A DNA stretch of 64,000 nucleotides, taken from the NCBI RefSeq assembly GCF_014268755.2, contig NZ_CP077093.1, positions 62,001-126,000 on the forward strand, in the 5' to 3' direction. The notes under the pieces are model-generated. The model saw only the letters and a program-made list of their open reading frames with translations. It ran no database searches and was not told the DNA's origin. Positions 1 through 9,588 of this stretch are shown here, in pieces (position 1 is the stretch's first letter; the number at the start of each line of letters is the position of its first letter). A program made the translations under genes and the position numbers. This DNA is from Pseudomonas vanderleydeniana. GTDB lineage: Bacteria > Pseudomonadota > Gammaproteobacteria > Pseudomonadales > Pseudomonadaceae.

Positions 1-705
1 CGTAATGTTGTCCGGGGCGCCGCGGGTCAGGCCCAGGTGGACCAGGCTGCGCACCACGGCATAGGGGTCCGGGTGGCCGAGCACGTCGCGGATCTCGGCG
101 TCCTCGGCGGTCTTGTTCAGGCCGTCGCTGCACAGCAGGAAGCTGTCGCCGGGGAGCACCTCGAAGTTGCTCGTCGACAGTTCCAGTTGCGCCTCGACGC
201 CGATCGCCCGGGTGACGATGTTGGCCCGTGGGTGCACCCGCGCCTCGGCTTCGCTGAGCAGGCCACTGTCCTGCAGGTCCTGGACGTAGCTGTGGTCGCG
301 GGAAATGCTCTCCAGCTGGCCTTCGCGCAGGCGATACAGGCGACTGTCACCGGCCCACAGGCAGATCGCCGTGTCGCCGCGTACCGCCAGCAGCACCACG
401 GTGCTGCCCATCATCGACACCCCGCGGTTGCCGGCCTCTTCGCGCACCGCCGCGTTGACCTCGGAAAGCCGGGTGCGCAGGGCGTTACTGTAGATCGCCA
501 GCGAGTCCGACGGCGGAATGCGCCGCAGGGTGTCGACGATCAGGCTGGCGACATAGTCGCCCGCCGCATGCCCGCCCATGCCGTCGGCCACGGCCCACAG
601 GCCGGCATCGGGCAGGTCGAGGCAGGCGTCCTCGTTGATCTGGCGAACCATGCCGACATGGCTGTAGCTCGCCGACTGGTAGGTGATTTCGGGGGTATTG
701 GCCAT
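1..705 (-). CDS. pppA: T6SS PP2C-family Ser/Thr phosphatase PppA (3' end outside window)
   Basis: This is a PP2C-type protein phosphatase that in H1-type T6SSs reverses PpkA phosphorylation of the FHA protein and so switches secretion off. Reading leftward from the ATG at 705, the protein shows the metal-binding NED at residues 24-26, DGMGGH at 41-46, GDSRLYR in the middle, CSDGLNK near the end and a final PDNIT motif. The frame runs off the left edge after 235 codons. The family is about 240 residues long, so only a few residues are missing. The start directly abuts the tagF stop codon (706-708), which places the gene last among the visible genes of the leftward operon. The partner kinase ppkA would be expected just outside the window. 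Confidence 0.93.
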   Translation of the reverse strand, partial: MANTPEITYQSASYSHVGMVRQINEDACLDLPDAGLWAVADGMGGHAAGDYVASLIVDTLRRIPPSDSLAIYSNALRTRLSEVNAAVREEAGNRGVSMMGSTVVLLAVRGDTAICLWAGDSRLYRLREGQLESISRDHSYVQDLQDSGLLSEAEARVHPRANIVTRAIGVEAQLELSTSNFEVLPGDSFLLCSDGLNKTAEDAEIRDVLGHPDPYAVVRSLVHLGLTRGAPDNIT

Positions 706-1359
706 TTAGCTCGCCGCTCCCTTGCCCAGCAGAAAACTGCCGAAATCAGCAGTAGACGGCAGCCCCTGGCAGCGCATCAGGCCCGCATCGATGCGCTGCG
801 AACCGCGCCCCCACCACAGGCTCGAACCGACACAGGCCTGCTCGGCCAGGGCCTGGCCGCGACTCTCGGCGTCGAGTGCGGAAAAGCGCTGCAGGCCGGC
901 GAACTCGCTGGCCGGCGCCTTGTTGGCAAAGGTCAGCTTGCCCAGGTTCTGCACGCCCTGCTCGAACGCCTCGAAGCTGGCGCCCTCCTCCAGGGTCTCC
1001 AGCAACAGCGCTTCGGCCCGCTCGAACCAGTCATCGGCGCCGCCGACCACCGCCGCCAGGGCATGCCCGGCATCCAGTGGCTGGGCGATGGTCAACGGGA
1101 AGTAGCGGCCGACCCGGTCGATGCTCGGCATCAGCACCCCGGCGACCGCCTCCGGGCCGCAAACCCCCGGGGCCAGCACGAAGCGCCAGAGCGGGCTGAC
1201 CAGGTACACGTTCAGCCAGTCGCTGCCCAACTGCTGCTGGCTGGCGTGCAGCCCGGACGCCAGCCAGGCGTCCCACGGCTGCACGAATCCCTGGGGCAGC
1301 GCACGGCTGACGAAGTCGCCGCGGCTGGCCAGCTTGCCGTAGTAACCCACCGTCGTCAT
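706..1359 (-). CDS. tagF: T6SS-associated protein TagF (ImpM family)
   Basis: TagF proteins repress H1-type T6SS firing after translation, acting against the kinase/FHA switch. The protein has 217 residues, typical for the family, and opens with the characteristic YYGKLASRGDFVSRALP segment. A longer frame reaches upstream to 1626 but only duplicates the end of tssM in another frame. The ATG at 1359 overlaps the tssM stop in an ATGA arrangement, which indicates translational coupling and fixes the start. The stop touches the pppA start. Its position between tssM and pppA matches the P. aeruginosa HSI-1 order. Confidence 0.92.
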   Translation of the reverse strand: MTTVGYYGKLASRGDFVSRALPQGFVQPWDAWLASGLHASQQQLGSDWLNVYLVSPLWRFVLAPGVCGPEAVAGVLMPSIDRVGRYFPLTIAQPLDAGHALAAVVGGADDWFERAEALLLETLEEGASFEAFEQGVQNLGKLTFANKAPASEFAGLQRFSALDAESRGQALAEQACVGSSLWWGRGSQRIDAGLMRCQGLPSTADFGSFLLGKGAAS

Positions 1360-4300
1360 AGATGCTCCGGCAGGCTGAAGCCGTTGAGTACGCGGCTCTT
1401 GAATGGGTTGAAGGCACTGTTCGCGCGCAGTTCGTAGGAAATGCTCGCACCATCGACCCGCAGGCGCAGGTTGAAGCGGTCCGGCGAGTTGCCTGCGACC
1501 AGGTCCGATTGCTCCAGCAGGCGGAACCAGGCCCACGGACCGTCCAGGGTCACGCCGGAACGGCCGGTGGCCGACGGCGGCGAGATCGACAGGCGCACCA
1601 CGCCGATGCTGCCCGGATTCGGCCACTGCATCGCCACGGGCCGGCTCGGGCCGTGGTCATAGCTGACCTGCTGGCCGTCGAGGTCGAGCAGGAACTGGGT
1701 GATCGAGGCATCCATCGCCACCGGCTTGAGTTCGAAACGCACGATCGGCTGGGTACCACCGGAGCGGAAGAACGCATCACGAATCGCCGCGGCGCGCTGG
1801 AAGGTCTGCAGCACCCCCGGCGAGATGCCCAGTTTCTGCGCCGCACCCGGCTGCCAGCGCCAGGTCGGCGTCGAGGTGTCGACGTAGGGTTGCAGGTACT
1901 TGCGGAAGTAGTTGTCCATCACCCCGCCGACGCCGAAGAACTGGCCGAAGTCGTCGAGGGTCGCGTCCCGGGCACTGCCGGGAGACAGCGGATAACGGCC
2001 GCTGAGGGACTGCCGGTAGACGTTCACCACCTCGCTGACCCAGGCCGCGTTCAGTTGGTTGCGCACCCCGCCCATCATGCTGTTGGTGGTCGAGCCGACC
2101 ACCGACTTGACCAGGCCCTGGACCAGTGGCGGCTGCCGCTCGGCATTCAGGCTGACACGGGCGGCGGCACCAGCGGCCTGGTTCTTGGCCTCGCCAAGCA
2201 GGGCGTCACCGCTGGCGCCGACCATGGCGCTGACCTGCACATACAAGGCATTCATGTCCGCCAGCAGGCCATCGATGGCCGCTGGCTCGCCTTCACCCTT
2301 GCTGACCAGGGCATTGAGTTCGGCAAAGTGCGCGCTGACGGGATCTTCCGGCGCCACCGGGGCGTCACTGGCCGGCTGTTCCTGGCCGAGCATCGAACCC
2401 AGGCGCTGCTTGATCTGGTCGACACCGCTGTCGACCTTCTTGCCCTGGGCCGCCAGCAGGCGCTCTTCCTGCTGCAGGTCGGTTTCCTTGGCGACCGCCA
2501 CCAGCAGCTTCTTCAGCGGCGAAGTTGGCCCGGAAATCACCCGCAGTACGTCGGCCGCCTGGGCCACGCTGGTGATCGGCACGAAGTCGATGTCGGCCAG
2601 CAGCGCATCCCATTGCCGCAGGTAATCCTGGAAGTACAGCCGGCGCACATCCGCCGCGAGGCTGGCGACGTTCTGCTGCTCGCCCTGGTCGCGGCCCAGC
2701 ACCCACTGTTCTTCAGCCAGGGTTCCGGCCTGGTTCAGGCTCGCCAGCAGGAACGCCTCGCGATAGCCCTTGGCGGTGAAGAAGCCGCTCAGGGGTTCGC
2801 TCAGCGGCTTGCCGCTCTTGCGGCTGAACACCAGCGCGGCATCGCGGCCGGCGGCGTCGCTGATGCGGAAGTCGCTGACCCCGGCCGGCAGCTTCTGGCG
2901 CTTGACCCGGTCGTAGACGCGCTGTGCCACCGGCAGTTGCTGCAATTGCCGGCGCAGGTCGTCGATCAGCCGCTCATCCAGCCGGGCATTGGGCGGATGC
3001 CGGTCGAACAGGGCCTTGAGGTGCTCGCCCAGGGCCAGGCGCTGATCCGGTGGCAGGTCGCGCGGCAGGTTGTGGTCCCAGTCGAGGGCGATCCAGGCCT
3101 TGATGAACTCCGGATCGTAGTGCTCGTTGTCGGCCAGCATCAGGTAGGCCTTCAGGCCTTCGTAGAGGAAGTCCGAGCTGCCACCACTGCGCAGCTGCTC
3201 CTCGACACGGGTCACCAGCCGCGGGGCAAACACCGCGATCAGCAGCTTGCGATAGACGCTGGCGGACTCGGCTTCGAGCATGTCGCCCTGGTACAGCCCC
3301 AGGCCCTCGGACCAGCCCGGCGCATCGCCGGCCAGGTGCCTGACCGCATTGAGCAGCGGCAGCACCGCCAGCACGTCGCGTTGCGCCGGGCTGAGGTTCT
3401 GCACACTCTGGCCCAGCGGCGCGACCTTCTGGTCGACTTGGGCGATATAGGCCTGGTTGGCCTTGTAGCTGATCAGCCACAGGGTGCTGACCAGCAGCAC
3501 CACCGCCACCGTTGCCGCCAGCACGCCGCGAGCCAGCCACTTGCGTCGCCGCTCGACCTTGGGGTTGACCCCGACCAGGCCACGCTCGGCAAAGGCCACC
3601 GCGGTGAACAGTTTCTCGATGAAGTAGCTGCGCCCGGTGCCGCTCTGGCGGGCCAGGTGCTGGCGGTCCAGGCTCATGCTCTGGGCCATGGCACCGATCA
3701 ACCGGTCGATCGGGCTGCCTTCCTGGGTACCACTGGTGAAGTACACGCCACGCAGCAGCGCCCGGTCTTCATAGGCATTGGGCTTGAACACGCCGTCGAG
3801 GAAGCTTTGCAGGCACTCGCGCAGCGCGCCGAACTGCTGCGGGAAACCGTAGATCAGGTCGCGCCGAGCCGGGTCGCGCTCCTGCTGCAGGCGTTCCACC
3901 AGGCGCTCGTTGAGCCGCTGCTCCAGTGCGGCGAACTCGCCCTTGAAGTGCACCAGCGGGCTTTCGGCGTGCTTGCCGTCGTCCAGGGTAAAGGTGGTGC
4001 CCCAGACCTGCGCCCGTTCTTCCTTGCTCAGGGAGTCGAAGAACTCCATGAAGCCCGGCACCAGGTCGAGCTTGGTCAACATCAGGTAGATCGGGAAACG
4101 CACGCCGAGCTGGGTGTACAGCTCCTGGATCCGCGCACGGATCGCCGCGGCATGGGCCGCGCGCTCGGCGTCGGTACCCAGCAGCAGGTCGGACAGGCTG
4201 ATGGCGATGAAGGCACCGTCGATCGGCCGGCGCGAACGCTGGTTCTTGAGCAGGTCGAGGAAGCCCAGCCAGGCGGCCTTGTCCACCTGGGCATGGCTGT

Positions 4301-4856
4301 CCTGGGTGGTGTAGCGGCCGGCGGTATCGAGCAGCACGGCCTCGTCGGTGAACCACCAGTCGCAGTTACGGGTACCGCCGACACCACGGATCGCCCCGGC
4401 GCCCAGTTGGGCGGCGAGCGGGAAATGCAGGCCGGAGTTGACCAGCGCCGTGGTCTTGCCCGAGCCGGGTGGGCCGATGATCACGTACCACGGCAGTTCG
4501 TACAGGTTGCGGCGCTCGTCGCCACCGAGCCGGGCCTTCTTCAGCAGGGCCAGGGCCTCGTCCATGCGTTGGCGCAGGGTCGCCAGCTCTTCGGCGGTGG
4601 CGACGCTGGCCGCGTCCGGCGGCGTATCCGCGGCCAGGCTCTGCATGACCTTCGCCGCCTGGCGGCGGGCCTGGATCAGGCGGAACACGCGATAGGCGAT
4701 CCAGATCGCGAAGATCAGGATGATCAGTGCCCAGCGCCGGCCTTCGGGCACCAACACTTCGAGCAGCGGGCCGACGAACCAGATGATCAGGCTCAGGGCG
4801 ATCAGCCCCAGCACCGGGATCACCCAGCGAATGACAAAACCGAAAAAAGCCTTCAC
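1356..4856 (-). CDS. tssM: T6SS membrane complex protein TssM (IcmF)
   Basis: TssM is the large inner-membrane protein that joins TssL to the outer-membrane lipoprotein TssJ across the periplasm. The 1166-residue product has two N-terminal membrane segments (about residues 8-32 and 42-60). A cytoplasmic NTPase-like domain follows, with an intact Walker A GPPGSGKTT at 128-136. A third membrane segment lies near residue 450, and the rest is a long periplasmic IcmF/DUF1215-type region. The length is normal for the family. The start overlaps the tssL stop by 4 bp, and the stop overlaps the tagF start by 4 bp. A very long open frame on the opposite strand is a codon-bias shadow. Confidence 0.97.
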   Translation of the reverse strand: MKAFFGFVIRWVIPVLGLIALSLIIWFVGPLLEVLVPEGRRWALIILIFAIWIAYRVFRLIQARRQAAKVMQSLAADTPPDAASVATAEELATLRQRMDEALALLKKARLGGDERRNLYELPWYVIIGPPGSGKTTALVNSGLHFPLAAQLGAGAIRGVGGTRNCDWWFTDEAVLLDTAGRYTTQDSHAQVDKAAWLGFLDLLKNQRSRRPIDGAFIAISLSDLLLGTDAERAAHAAAIRARIQELYTQLGVRFPIYLMLTKLDLVPGFMEFFDSLSKEERAQVWGTTFTLDDGKHAESPLVHFKGEFAALEQRLNERLVERLQQERDPARRDLIYGFPQQFGALRECLQSFLDGVFKPNAYEDRALLRGVYFTSGTQEGSPIDRLIGAMAQSMSLDRQHLARQSGTGRSYFIEKLFTAVAFAERGLVGVNPKVERRRKWLARGVLAATVAVVLLVSTLWLISYKANQAYIAQVDQKVAPLGQSVQNLSPAQRDVLAVLPLLNAVRHLAGDAPGWSEGLGLYQGDMLEAESASVYRKLLIAVFAPRLVTRVEEQLRSGGSSDFLYEGLKAYLMLADNEHYDPEFIKAWIALDWDHNLPRDLPPDQRLALGEHLKALFDRHPPNARLDERLIDDLRRQLQQLPVAQRVYDRVKRQKLPAGVSDFRISDAAGRDAALVFSRKSGKPLSEPLSGFFTAKGYREAFLLASLNQAGTLAEEQWVLGRDQGEQQNVASLAADVRRLYFQDYLRQWDALLADIDFVPITSVAQAADVLRVISGPTSPLKKLLVAVAKETDLQQEERLLAAQGKKVDSGVDQIKQRLGSMLGQEQPASDAPVAPEDPVSAHFAELNALVSKGEGEPAAIDGLLADMNALYVQVSAMVGASGDALLGEAKNQAAGAAARVSLNAERQPPLVQGLVKSVVGSTTNSMMGGVRNQLNAAWVSEVVNVYRQSLSGRYPLSPGSARDATLDDFGQFFGVGGVMDNYFRKYLQPYVDTSTPTWRWQPGAAQKLGISPGVLQTFQRAAAIRDAFFRSGGTQPIVRFELKPVAMDASITQFLLDLDGQQVSYDHGPSRPVAMQWPNPGSIGVVRLSISPPSATGRSGVTLDGPWAWFRLLEQSDLVAGNSPDRFNLRLRVDGASISYELRANSAFNPFKSRVLNGFSLPEHL

Positions 4857-6178
4857 TCGACTCCCTCCGCAAAGACTGTGATTTCCACCCGACGGTTCTT
4901 CGCCCGGCCCTCGGCCGTGGCGTTCGACGCCAGCGGCTCGGTGTCGCTGCGCCCTTCGGCACTGAAGCGCTCGGGCTGGCCGGTCTTGGCCGCGAGAATC
5001 TGCAACACCTGCTCGGCACGCGCCTGGGACAGCGCCCAGTTCGACGGGAAACGCAGGGTGGCGATCGGACGGTTGTCACTGTGGCCGGTGACCCGCACCT
5101 GGCCCTTGACCTTGCGAATGGCGTCGGCGATGCGCAGCATCAGCGGCTGGAAGTCGTCGACGATGCTGGAGCTGCCCGAGGCGAACAGTTCGTCACCGCG
5201 GATGGTCACCACCGAACGGTCGACCTTGTCCTCGACCGCGACCTTGCCGGCCTTGATCTCCTCGGCGAGGAAACCGGCCAGGCGTGGCCGCTCCACCACT
5301 TTGGGCTGAATCACCGGCCGGTCGATGGTCTGCACCGGGATTTCGCCCAGGGCGTGGATGTTCTTGAACACCGGCTCGGCGTCGGAGGCCAGCTTCATGC
5401 GCAGGCCGAACAGCAGGGCCAGCAGCAACGCCAGGCCGATCGCCACGCCGACCCAGGGCGGCATGAACTGGCTGAGGCGGTCACGAGCCACGGTCAGGCC
5501 GCGCCAGCGCGGCGACAGCTCGCGCTCGTACTCGCCACGGGCGCTGCGGATGGTCGCGGCGGTGCGCTCACGCAGCGATTCCAGCTGGCTGCGGCCGTCG
5601 TTCATGACCCGGTAGCGGCCTTCAAAGCCCAGGCACATGCACAGGTACAAAAGCTCCAGCAGGTACAGGCGCTCGCGTGGACTCTGCAGGCAGTGCTCGA
5701 GCAACTGGAACACCTTTTCGCCGCCCCAGGCCTCGTTGTGCACGGTGATCAGCAGGCTCTGCTTGCCCCACTCGCTGGCACTGCCCCACGGCGTGCTGAG
5801 CACCGCCTCGTCGAGAGCGGTACACAGCGCATAACGCGCCAGCAGCACTTCGTTGCGAGCCACGCCGGCGGCCTCGGCGCGCTCCTCGAACTGGCGCAGG
5901 TAACCCAGCAACTGCGCGCGCAGGCTGGCCGGTGCCGGATGAGCGATGGTGTTGCGCAACCGGGTAAGCAACGCCAGCAGCGGGCCTGCGGCGCTTTCCA
6001 ACGGGTTCAGGCCCTGCGACTGGCCGATCGGCAACGGCGCGGCCGGCATCGACAGCGGCGCCGCCGGTTCGGCCCGGGGCGCGGCCTGGGGCTCGCGGCC
6101 ACCGGGGCGCGGCATGAACTGGGTACGGTCGTTGGGTACCGGGGCTGGCTGGCCCAGCGGATCTTCATTGGAGTGCAT
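4853..6178 (-). CDS. tssL: T6SS protein TssL with C-terminal OmpA-like domain
   Basis: TssL (DotU) is a tail-anchored inner-membrane component of the TssJLM complex. The 441-residue protein begins with a Pro/Ala-rich stretch of about 60 residues. A DotU domain follows (about 65-230, containing ARYALCTALDEAVL), then a membrane segment near 245-265. The C-terminal domain is OmpA/MotB-like and probably binds peptidoglycan: it contains TGHSDNRP, NWALSQARAEQVL and AKNRRVEI. This is the extended form of TssL, as opposed to forms that use a separate peptidoglycan-binding protein. It overlaps tssM by 4 bp and lies 6 bp after tssK. Confidence 0.95.
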   Translation of the reverse strand: MHSNEDPLGQPAPVPNDRTQFMPRPGGREPQAAPRAEPAAPLSMPAAPLPIGQSQGLNPLESAAGPLLALLTRLRNTIAHPAPASLRAQLLGYLRQFEERAEAAGVARNEVLLARYALCTALDEAVLSTPWGSASEWGKQSLLITVHNEAWGGEKVFQLLEHCLQSPRERLYLLELLYLCMCLGFEGRYRVMNDGRSQLESLRERTAATIRSARGEYERELSPRWRGLTVARDRLSQFMPPWVGVAIGLALLLALLFGLRMKLASDAEPVFKNIHALGEIPVQTIDRPVIQPKVVERPRLAGFLAEEIKAGKVAVEDKVDRSVVTIRGDELFASGSSSIVDDFQPLMLRIADAIRKVKGQVRVTGHSDNRPIATLRFPSNWALSQARAEQVLQILAAKTGQPERFSAEGRSDTEPLASNATAEGRAKNRRVEITVFAEGVE

Positions 6179-6184
6179 CGCCGC

Positions 6185-7519
6185 TTATCCTCGGATGGCC
6201 CAGAAAGCCAGGTTCAACCCCGGGAACTCCCCGGCAACGTGGAACGCGAAGCCGCCGGAGTGCATCAGTTGCTTCCAGTGCTCGCTGCCACGATCGAGTT
6301 CGTAGTAGGTGGAGCCGGCATGGAACGGGATCTGCCGTGGCGCCACCGGCAACGGCAGCAGGCCGATGCCCGGCAGTTGCAGGTTGACCAGGTCGCGGAT
6401 GTGTTCCACCGAGCCGATCTTGCTCTGCTGGGCGAAGCGCCCGCGCAGGGTCTCGCTGGGGATATCGGCACGCACCACCAGGATGAAGCTGGCGTTGTCG
6501 ATCAGCGTCCGGTCGGCCAGCATCGCCACATGGATGCCATAGGCCTTTTCCACGATCGGGATCGGTGTCGCCTTGCTGTCGATCAGCATCGACAGCGCCT
6601 CGCGTAGCGCCTGCATGACCGGCGCGAAACTCAGCGCCAGGGCATCATGCTGGTACTGCGGGTATTCGGCCGGGCGCCGGCCGCTCTGGGAAAAGGTGGA
6701 AAACTCACCGGCCAGGCTCACCAGCTCGCTGTAGAAGCGCTCCGGGTGCAGCGGGCTCAGCTGGCTCAGGTGGCTGACCAGCGGCTCGGCACGGTTGACC
6801 AGTTGCAGCAGCATGAAGTCGGCGATTTCCGAGGCCCCCCCGGCGCCCGAGGCCACCACCCGCCCGGCGAGGGCTTCGCCACGCTGGTGCAGCAGGCCCA
6901 GCAGCTCGCTGCGGAACGCCGCCAGCGGTTTGCTCGCGGCCACGTCGAGCACCGGCGGGATGTAGCTCTCGTCCAGCACCAGCGCGCGATCGGCGCGTTT
7001 TTCCTTGATCCGCACCAGGCCGATGGCGGCGTAATCGCTCAGGCCATCCCCTTCGGTCAGCAGGCGCAGCGCGCGGGAACCGACGGCCACCGGTGCACGG
7101 TTCTCGAACGGCGCGTTGTCGTCACGCACCTCACGCACCTGGCTCAGGTAACGTGCCCCGCCCAGCTCCTCGCCCTCGTCCACGGTGTCGCGGGCACCGG
7201 CGCGCTTGAGCGGCAGTGCCAGATAGATCACGCCGTCACGCAGGCTGTCCTCGATGCTCAGCGGGCTCGGCGCCAGGTCGTCGTGGGGGATGTTGAACGG
7301 CGTACCGTCCGGCAGCAGCCCCTTGGCGGACACGATGGCCAGCTTGCCCTGGGCCAGCAGGCCCTGGTCGATCAACAGTTCGGAGAAACCCCAGGCCCCG
7401 GCAGACAGCGGACGGCTGCGGGCATCGATGAGGTTTTCCAGGTAACGGTCATGCTGCTGGAAGTGCTGCGTTCCAATGAACATGCCTTCCGACCAGACCA
7501 CTCGATTGTTCCAGGACAT
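6185..7519 (-). CDS. tssK: T6SS baseplate protein TssK
   Basis: TssK connects the T6SS baseplate (TssEFG and VgrG) to the membrane complex and is a cytoplasmic trimer. The 444-residue product opens with MSWNNRVVWSEGMFIGTQHFQQHDRY, where the WSEGMF..QHFQQ pattern is the family hallmark. Its length is typical. The gene sits between tssJ (15 bp upstream) and tssL (6 bp downstream), the order seen in HSI-1 clusters. No defect is visible. Confidence 0.96.
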   Translation of the reverse strand: MSWNNRVVWSEGMFIGTQHFQQHDRYLENLIDARSRPLSAGAWGFSELLIDQGLLAQGKLAIVSAKGLLPDGTPFNIPHDDLAPSPLSIEDSLRDGVIYLALPLKRAGARDTVDEGEELGGARYLSQVREVRDDNAPFENRAPVAVGSRALRLLTEGDGLSDYAAIGLVRIKEKRADRALVLDESYIPPVLDVAASKPLAAFRSELLGLLHQRGEALAGRVVASGAGGASEIADFMLLQLVNRAEPLVSHLSQLSPLHPERFYSELVSLAGEFSTFSQSGRRPAEYPQYQHDALALSFAPVMQALREALSMLIDSKATPIPIVEKAYGIHVAMLADRTLIDNASFILVVRADIPSETLRGRFAQQSKIGSVEHIRDLVNLQLPGIGLLPLPVAPRQIPFHAGSTYYELDRGSEHWKQLMHSGGFAFHVAGEFPGLNLAFWAIRG

Positions 7520-7534
7520 GGCTTCTCCGTTTGC

Positions 7535-8032
7535 CTATGGGGCGGAGCCTTCGACGGCGCTGCGCACGGCACGCACATCGAGGCTGATCTGATAGTCGGT
7601 GACCTGCCGGGGCTGGACGCTGAGCACGCTGCGCCACAACGCCTGGTCGATCTCGCGATAGCCCACCACCAGCCCGACATGACGGGTCGCGGGGTTGAGC
7701 GGCCGCTCGACGCTCAACTGCTGGCCGGGCTGGACCAGCACTTCGTCCTGGTCGATCAGGTCGGCGCCGAGGGTCGCCTGAGCCCGTTCGGCCAGGGCGA
7801 AGTAGTCGGCACGATTGAAGTTGGCGGTGTTCTTCAATTCGAAAATGCGCACCCGGACCGGAGCCGGTGCACCGTTGGCGCCGGGGTTCAGACCGCTGAT
7901 GGCGTGAAAGTTCAGGACCGCGGTAGCGCTGTCGGCCGCCGGCTCGTCGGCAGGCGCTGGCGCGGCCGCATCCTTGCTGCAAGCGTTGAGCAGCAGCGCC
8001 ATGGCCGCTGCCAGTAAAACTCGGTGAATCAT
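7535..8032 (-). CDS. tssJ: T6SS outer-membrane lipoprotein TssJ
   Basis: TssJ is the outer-membrane lipoprotein that holds the periplasmic end of TssM. The 165-residue precursor has a basic N-terminus, a hydrophobic stretch and a lipobox LLNAC with the acylated cysteine at residue 18. A linker rich in Ala, Pro and Glu follows, then the beta-rich TssJ domain (VRIFELKNTANFNRADYF..). The residue after the cysteine is Ser followed by Lys, which does not suggest inner-membrane retention. The gene lies between tagH and tssK in the same direction. Confidence 0.93.
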   Translation of the reverse strand: MIHRVLLAAAMALLLNACSKDAAAPAPADEPAADSATAVLNFHAISGLNPGANGAPAPVRVRIFELKNTANFNRADYFALAERAQATLGADLIDQDEVLVQPGQQLSVERPLNPATRHVGLVVGYREIDQALWRSVLSVQPRQVTDYQISLDVRAVRSAVEGSAP

Positions 8033-8088
8033 CCTGCGTCCTCAGTGACGTTCTGGCTTTCCGTTGAATCCCGTGTTGCTGTTGCCCG

Positions 8089-9588
8089 CTACCGGTTCCT
8101 GCCCAGCCGGGCGCTGTGCTCCTCGTACGCCCGGCTGAACTCGCGCCCGAACAGGTCCTGGAAATCATCCTCGGCCTCACGGGAAATCCGCGAGTACAGC
8201 TCGGTGAACTGCTGCCAGTACTGTGCCTGGCGAGAACCGCCGAACAGGTTCGACAGGCCGCCCGGGCGACTCATGCGCGCCTCCAGCTCGGCCGGCTCGA
8301 AACGTTCGAGCAAGTGCTTGATCGCCGCTTCCACGCCCGCCATGACCGCCAGCTGGTGCGCCCGCAGGTCATCGAAGCTGTCGCGGATCGCCTGGTCCGG
8401 CGCCATGAACGCCTGGTTGCCGTGACGCAGCAGGAGCAGCAGCGCCTCATCGGCATTCGGGGCGAATTTCAGCGGGTTGTTCTCCACCGGCCGGATCATG
8501 GTCTGCTGCATGCGGAACTCGCCCTTGAGGCTGCTGCGGGCACGCAGGACATCGATCAGACCCTCGACCATCAGCCGGTAGCTGCGCCCGACCGCTTCCA
8601 TCTGCGCTTCCACCTGGGCGGTGTCGAGCCGCAACTGGTCGAGCCCGGCACCGCGCAGGAAGGCCTGCAGCAGGTTGGCCTGCGGCACCTCGCCGGGAGC
8701 CGGGGCAGCCACTGCGGCCGGCGGTGGAACTGCTACAGGAGCAGGTTCAGGCGCGGCGACTGGAGCTGGAGCTGGAGCTGGAGCTGGAGCTGGAGCTGGA
8801 GCTGGCACAGGCTCCAGCGCCATCGGTGGCGGCGCAACCACCTCGGGAATCACCACCGGGATCGGTGCCGGCTGACTGACCGGCGCTTTCGGCGCGTCGC
8901 CGAACAGGTCCCAGTCCTCCGGGATCATGTTCGCACCAGGCGTGGCCGTCGGCGGAACCAGCGGGGCCGAGGTGATCTCCGGCAGCGGCGGGATCACCGG
9001 CGCAGGCGGAGCCACCGGCGTCGGCGGACGAAAATCATGCTGCTGCGCCGGGACATGATCCGGCACGGTCGCCGGCGGCACGCTCACCGGCGTCAGGAAA
9101 TCGAACAGGTCGGGGAAGGTATCCATCGCCGAGCCACCCTGGAAATGCGCGGCCGGGGTGCTCGCCGGCGGTGGCGACGGGATCGGCGCGGTGGCGCGCC
9201 CCATCAGGGCTTCGAAACTGTTGGAGGCGTCGACACCGGACAACGGCGAACTGGCCAATTGCAGATCGAAGTCGATGCGCACACGGATTTCGTATTCGCC
9301 GATTCGGATAACTTCGCCATCCTGCAACGGTTCGCTATTACCCCGGCGCAGGCGAATACCGGCATTGACCAGTTCAACGCCGTTGGTGCTGTTATCGGTC
9401 AGATAGTAGCGACCGTCCTTGTATTGGATAACGCAATGTCGTGAAGAAACCAGCCGTTCCGGATCAGGCAGTACCCAGTCATTCTCCGAACTACGGCCAA
9501 TTGCCATCACTCCCTTGTCCAGAGTCTTTTCAGGACATTGGCCAGGGGTAATCTTGTGATAACTAGTAATAGTCAAGCACAGCGACAT
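8089..9588 (-). CDS. tagH: FHA-domain T6SS regulator TagH/Fha1
   Basis: This scaffold protein is phosphorylated by PpkA and dephosphorylated by PppA in H1-type systems, and the phosphorylated form promotes assembly. The ATG at 9588 was chosen because AAGGAGG lies 5 bases upstream, although the frame stays open to 9666. The 499-residue protein has an N-terminal FHA domain (about 30-105) with the phosphopeptide-binding pieces IGRS, SSRH and NSTNGV. A roughly 150-residue Pro/Ala-rich linker follows, including a pure Ala-Pro run coded by a hexanucleotide repeat. The C-terminal helical TagH domain fills the last 190 residues. It is the first gene of the leftward operon and diverges from tssA. Confidence 0.94.
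   Translation of the reverse strand: MSLCLTITSYHKITPGQCPEKTLDKGVMAIGRSSENDWVLPDPERLVSSRHCVIQYKDGRYYLTDNSTNGVELVNAGIRLRRGNSEPLQDGEVIRIGEYEIRVRIDFDLQLASSPLSGVDASNSFEALMGRATAPIPSPPPASTPAAHFQGGSAMDTFPDLFDFLTPVSVPPATVPDHVPAQQHDFRPPTPVAPPAPVIPPLPEITSAPLVPPTATPGANMIPEDWDLFGDAPKAPVSQPAPIPVVIPEVVAPPPMALEPVPAPAPAPAPAPAPAPVAAPEPAPVAVPPPAAVAAPAPGEVPQANLLQAFLRGAGLDQLRLDTAQVEAQMEAVGRSYRLMVEGLIDVLRARSSLKGEFRMQQTMIRPVENNPLKFAPNADEALLLLLRHGNQAFMAPDQAIRDSFDDLRAHQLAVMAGVEAAIKHLLERFEPAELEARMSRPGGLSNLFGGSRQAQYWQQFTELYSRISREAEDDFQDLFGREFSRAYEEHSARLGRNR
8761..8802. repeat. In-frame hexanucleotide tandem repeat in tagH
   Basis: Seven perfect copies of TGGAGC lie in tandem on the + strand. In the tagH reading frame on the minus strand they encode an alternating Ala-Pro run inside the linker between the FHA and C-terminal domains. 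The 6 bp unit means slippage would change linker length without breaking the frame. Confidence 0.9.

Noticed and set aside
1362..5309. A 1315-codon open frame on the plus strand
   Set aside because: It lies antisense to tssM and tssL, which are certain. It has biased, low-complexity composition and no family pattern. High third-position GC opens such frames.
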